Shown here: in pieces, positions 60,707-64,000 of the stretch | Numbering within the stretch: position 1 is the stretch's first letter | Layout: each line of letters begins with the position of its first letter | Assembly (NCBI GenBank): GCA_030035585.1 | Contig: CM057482.1 | Span: 57,230,828-57,294,827 of the forward strand | Source of the DNA: Dugong dugon | Lineage: Eukaryota > Chordata > Mammalia > Sirenia > Dugongidae | DNA: 64,000 nucleotides | Direction of reading: 5' to 3' | The notes under the pieces: model-generated | Databases searched by the model: none | What the model saw: the letters and a program-made list of their open reading frames with translations, nothing else | Told to the model about the DNA's origin: nothing | Program-made: the position numbers and the translations under genes

Positions 60707-61735
60707 TTAGGTCAGGCCCACCTTAGTCCTCAAACTGACATCTTTGCTTTTGAACACTTTAAAGAGGTCTTTTGCTGCAGATTTGTATAATGCAATGCGT
60801 CCTTGGATTTCTTGACTGCTGCTTCCATGGATGTTGATTGTGGATCCAAGCAAAATGAAATCTTTGACAACTTCAATATTTTCTCCATTTATCGTAATGT
60901 TGCTTATTGGTCCAGTTGTGAGAATTTTTGTTTTCTTTATGTTGAGGTGTAATCCATACTGAAAGCTGTAGTCTTTGATCTTTGTCAGTAAGTGCTTCAA
61001 GTGCTCTTCACTTTCAGCAAGCCAGGTTGCGTCATCTGCATAATTCAGGTTGTTAGTAAGTTTTTCTCCAATCCTGATGCCCTGTTCTTCTTCAGACAGT
61101 CCAGCTTCTCGGATTATTTGCTCAGTATACGGATTGAATAAATATGGAGAAAGGATACAACCTTGACGCACACCTTTCCTGATTTTAAACCATGCAGTTT
61201 CCCCCTGTCCTGTTCAAATGACTGCCTTTTGATCTATGTACAGGTTCCTCATGAGCGCAATTAGGCATTCTGGAATTCCCATTCTTCGCAATGCTATCCA
61301 TAATTTGTTATGAGCCACACAGTGAAATATCTTTGCATAATCAATAAAACACAAGTAAACATCTTGCTGAAATTCTCTGCTTTCAGCCAGGATCCATCTG
61401 ACATCAGCAATGATATTCCTCTTTCCACGTTCCCTTCTGAATCTGGCTTGAATTTCTGGAAGGTCCCTGTTGATGTATTGGTGCAACCACTTTTGAATGA
61501 TCTTCAGCAAAATTTTACTTGCTTGGGACATTAATGATATCGTTCGATAATTTCTACATTCTTTTGGGTCACCTTTCTTTGGAATAAGCATAAATATGGA
61601 TCTCTTCCTGTCTGTTGACCAGGTAACTGTCTTCCAAATTTCTTGACATAGACAAGTGAGTACTTCCAGTGCTGCATCCATTTGTTGAAACATCTCAGTT
61701 GGTAGTCTGTCAACTCCTGGAGGCTTGTTTTTCAC
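60707..61735 (-). pseudogene. RTE reverse transcriptase, best-preserved copy
   Basis: Two open stretches (61214-61735, 173 codons; 60707-61171, 154 codons) together cover most of the RT. The first has PKKGDPKECRNYRTISLMSQ and FIDYAKIFHCVAHNKLW, where the second aspartate-bearing FDCVDH pattern is altered to FHCVAH. The second has RQGCILSPYLFN and an intact YADD. A stop/frameshift near 61190 separates them. Changes in motif A suggest loss of activity even without the break. Confidence 0.88.
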
Positions 61736-61871
61736 CAGTGTCTTCTATGCAGCTTGGACTTTTTCTATCAGTACCACTGGTTCTTGATCATATGCTACCT
61801 CCTGAAATGATTTAACATCGACCAATTCTTTTTGGTGCAGTGACTGTGTATTCATTCCATCTTCCTTTAAT

Positions 61872-61996
61872 GCTAAGAATCTCCAGGGAGGAGGGGAGAA
61901 AGAAACTGTCAGTTTGTCATACTGTGGGAGCTTAAGTGTTGCTGTGATGCTGTAAACTATGCCAGCACTATACAAATATCAGCAGGGTCACCCACG
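61872..61996 (+). repeat. Left arm of an inverted duplication
   Basis: It is the near-identical inverse of 62921-63046. It includes about 40 bp lying outside the RTE ('gctaagaatctccaggg...') plus the first 85 bp or so of the RTE. Confidence 0.9.
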
Positions 61997-62172
61997 ACCA
62001 AAGGAAGATTGATGACACTGACCTTCCAGAGCCAATGGAGAAAGTGTTCCCCTGGAGCTGATGCCCTGAATTAGGACTTGTAGCCTACTGGACTGTGAGG
62101 AAATAAACTTCTCTTTGTTAAAACCATCCACTCATGGTATTTCTGTTAGAGCAGCACTAGATGACTAAGACA
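61997..62172 (+). mobile_element. LTR-like 3' end (MaLR type)
   Basis: It reads like the R/U5 side of a MaLR-type LTR: a polyadenylation signal in 'gaggaaataaacttctct' and a terminal 'agcactagatgactaagaca'. Only about 175 bp is present, abutting RTE sequence on both sides. The family is uncertain. Confidence 0.5.
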
Positions 62173-62175
62173 ATT

Positions 62176-62663
62176 TCCAACTACTGATCCCTCTTCTTTG
62201 TTTCCAACTTTCACATTCCAATCACCAGTAATTATCAATGCATCCTGATTGCATGTTTGATCAATTTCAGACTGCAGAAGTTGTTAAAAATCTTCAACGT
62301 TTTCATCTTTGAGCTTAGTAGTTGGGAAGTAAATTTGAATAATAGCTGTATTAGCTGATCTTCCTTGTAGGCATATGGATATTATCCTATCACTGACAAC
62401 CTTGTACTTCAGGATAGATCCTGAACTGTTCTTTTCTATGATGAATGTAATGTCATTCCTCTTCAATTTGTCATTCCTGGCATAGTAGACCATACAAAAT
62501 GGCCAATACCAGTCCATTTCATCTCATTAATTCCTATGATATTGATGTTTATGTGTTCCATTTCATTTTTGATGATTTTCAATTTTCTTAGATTCATACT
62601 TCGTACATTCCATTTTTTGATTATAATGGATGTTTGCAGCTGTTTCTTCTCATTTTGAGTCAA
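62176..62663 (-). pseudogene. RTE endonuclease N-terminal half, broken
   Basis: The minus-strand stretches at 62463-62663 and 62284-62517 read INEMKWTGIGHFVW and, after a frameshift, KRNDITFIIEKNSSGSILKY, then DRIISICLQGRSANT. This is the start of the RTE endonuclease. It is cut off near 62176 by the rearrangement. Confidence 0.85.
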
Positions 62664-62920
62664 GCCACATCAGCAAATAAACGTCCTGAAACTTGACTCC
62701 ATCCATGTCATTAAGGTTGACTCTACTTAGAGGAGACAGCTCTTCCCCAGTCATATTTTGAGTGACTTCCAACCTGAGAGGCTCATTTTCTGGCACTATA
62801 TCAGACAATATTCTGCTACTACTCATAGGATTTTCACTGACTAATTTTTTTCAGAAATAGACCACCAGGTCCTTCTTCCTAGTCTGTCTTAGTCTGGAAC
62901 CTCAGCTTAAACCTGTCTGC

Positions 62921-63046
62921 CGTGGGTGACCCTGCTGATATTTGTATAGTGGTGGCATAGCTTCCAGCATCACAGCAACACCTAAGCCCCCACAGTATGA
63001 CAAACTGACAGTTTCTTTCCCCCCCCCCACCCTGGAGATTCTTAGC
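62921..63046 (-). repeat. Right arm of the inverted duplication
   Basis: The RTE 5' terminus plus about 30 bp of flank, the inverse of 61872-61996. It contains a C-run at 63019-63028. Confidence 0.9.
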
Positions 63047-63763
63047 ACCAAGACATAATTTCATTGAGTTAGCATGAGTTAACCAAAGTTCTCGTGTGTT
63101 CTTCATGTTCTCTTTTTACTTGAAGGCGTATCTTCTTTAACACTTTAGACCAAATTGTTTTAAGACTTTAGAAACCACCTGAGGATTCTGGTTCTTTGGA
63201 GAATCACTTTGGTCAGTCTCAGTAAGCAGGAACTGTAATCTTTCTATAGTCAATGATCATTCAGGAAAATGGGGTTAAAATTTAGACTGATATATTCAAT
63301 TTGCTTCTTCTTTTTCAACCCCTCCTCCTTCTTTTTCCATGAAAGACTTTTAACATAGGATTCTTGGCAAAGGACAAGGTTTTCCCAAGTGTTAAGACTT
63401 ATGTGACTAAAAAGTTTCTTGCTTAATTGATAATGTCTCTTTGGACTATTTCATTCCAGAAAAAAAAGTGATCATTGACAGAAATCATAACAGTTAATAA
63501 AGAGAAGGCATCTAAAACTCTAAACGTAGTTCTAGGAAATTCATTGATAGTAATAGTTAACTAAGAATTTAACACCTAATTTCAAATATTGAGAACCTGT
63601 AAGTAAACTGGAGGAAATTCTGATTTTTAAAACATTTTCCTTATATTTGTCATCATAAAAAAATACAATTTCAATGTGGATATTTAGGAAACACTAAAAA
63701 TTAAAAAAAAATTATTTATTATCCCAACATCCAGGATCAACTATTCAAGATAATTGGGATAAT
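63047..63763. other. Unique AT-rich intergenic DNA
   Basis: No repeat family or gene was recognised. Confidence 0.45.
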
Positions 63764-63926
63764 ACCAAAAACCAAACCTGTTGCCATCGAGTCGATTCCG
63801 ACTCAGACTGAACCTATAGGACAGAGTAGAACTGCCCCATAGGGTTTCCAAAGAGCAGCTGGTGGATTCAAACTGCCAACCTTTTTGTTAGTAGCCGAGC
63901 TCTTAACCATGGCACCACCAGGGCCC
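63764..63926 (-). mobile_element. AfroSINE with target-site duplication
   Basis: A complete reverse-oriented AfroSINE, close to consensus. The bases before it (ttgggataat, about 63753) and after it (atgggataata, about 63929) form a near-perfect duplication. Confidence 0.95.
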
Positions 63927-64000
63927 CAATGGGATAATAGATTATATATTATCCTGATTCCATTTATTTTATCATCACTATGCCTTTAAGAAACCAAACC

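Larger units (their letters stand above)
60262..63016 (-). mobile_element. RTE LINE, rearranged
   Basis: The complement of the RTE 3' half runs from 60262 to about 61874, and of its 5' half from about 62176 to the terminal 'aaactgacag' at 63011. About 0.8 kb of the middle (end of the endonuclease and the linker) is missing. In its place is a 300-bp segment holding an inverted copy of the RTE 5' end and an LTR-like piece. Confidence 0.9.

Noticed and set aside
63990..64000. Start of another reverse AfroSINE at the window end
   Set aside because: The last bases (aaaccaaacc) fit a tail complement, but ten bases are not enough to call it.

Overview
The window is nuclear genomic DNA of a placental mammal, most likely an afrotherian of the elephant/hyrax/sea-cow group. 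Four exons match the start of GABRB3, the gene for the GABA-A receptor beta-3 subunit. The interspersed repeats are dominated by AfroSINE-type tRNA-derived SINEs, one AfroLA-like SINE, and a BovB/RTE-type LINE with a (ACA)n tail. That repeat set is characteristic of Afrotheria; elephant is the best guess, but species is an inference. No bacterial, organellar or CRISPR-like sequence is present.

Layout. GABRB3 runs on the minus strand, so its downstream direction is toward base 1. Bases 1-9956 are the beginning of its large intron 3: mostly unique AT-rich DNA with scattered MIR, L2, MER5-like, AfroSINE and RTE copies and one LTR-like block. Bases about 9560-11410 form a CpG island that holds exon 3 (9957-10024), exon 2 (10243-10334), exon 1 (10456-10535) and the alternative first exon 1a (11154-11233). 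The two first exons encode alternative signal peptides. Both end in phase 2 and can join exon 2.

Bases 11411-64000 lie upstream of GABRB3. In other mammals this is the interval toward the head-to-head neighbour GABRA5, which is not seen here. The interval is a LINE graveyard. From about 13.5 to 55.8 kb almost everything is LINE: old antisense L1/HAL1-like copies, two near-full-length younger antisense L1s (27.4-41.4 kb with nested insertions, and 46.7-54.3 kb), an internally deleted sense L1 (31.4-35.8 kb), a nearly complete RTE (16.65-19.87 kb) and many RTE fragments. AfroSINEs, solo ERVL/MLT2-like LTRs and microsatellites are inserted among them. All LINE reading frames are broken.

I see no previously unknown gene system. 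The points most worth following are: (1) exon 1a is retained but has a weakened splice donor and a histidine at signal-peptide position 11, where human has proline; (2) a three-level transposon nest whose insertion order can be read directly; (3) about 215-bp tandem monomers in the 5' region of an afrotherian L1; (4) internally deleted RTE derivatives; (5) a fold-back inverted duplication inside an RTE copy; (6) a 633-bp-period duplication; and (7) an L1 whose target-site duplication is separated from its tail by about 30 bp that looks like a short 3' transduction. I aligned everything by eye; repeat family names come from memory of consensus sequences, and repeat boundaries are usually good to within about 5-20 bases.
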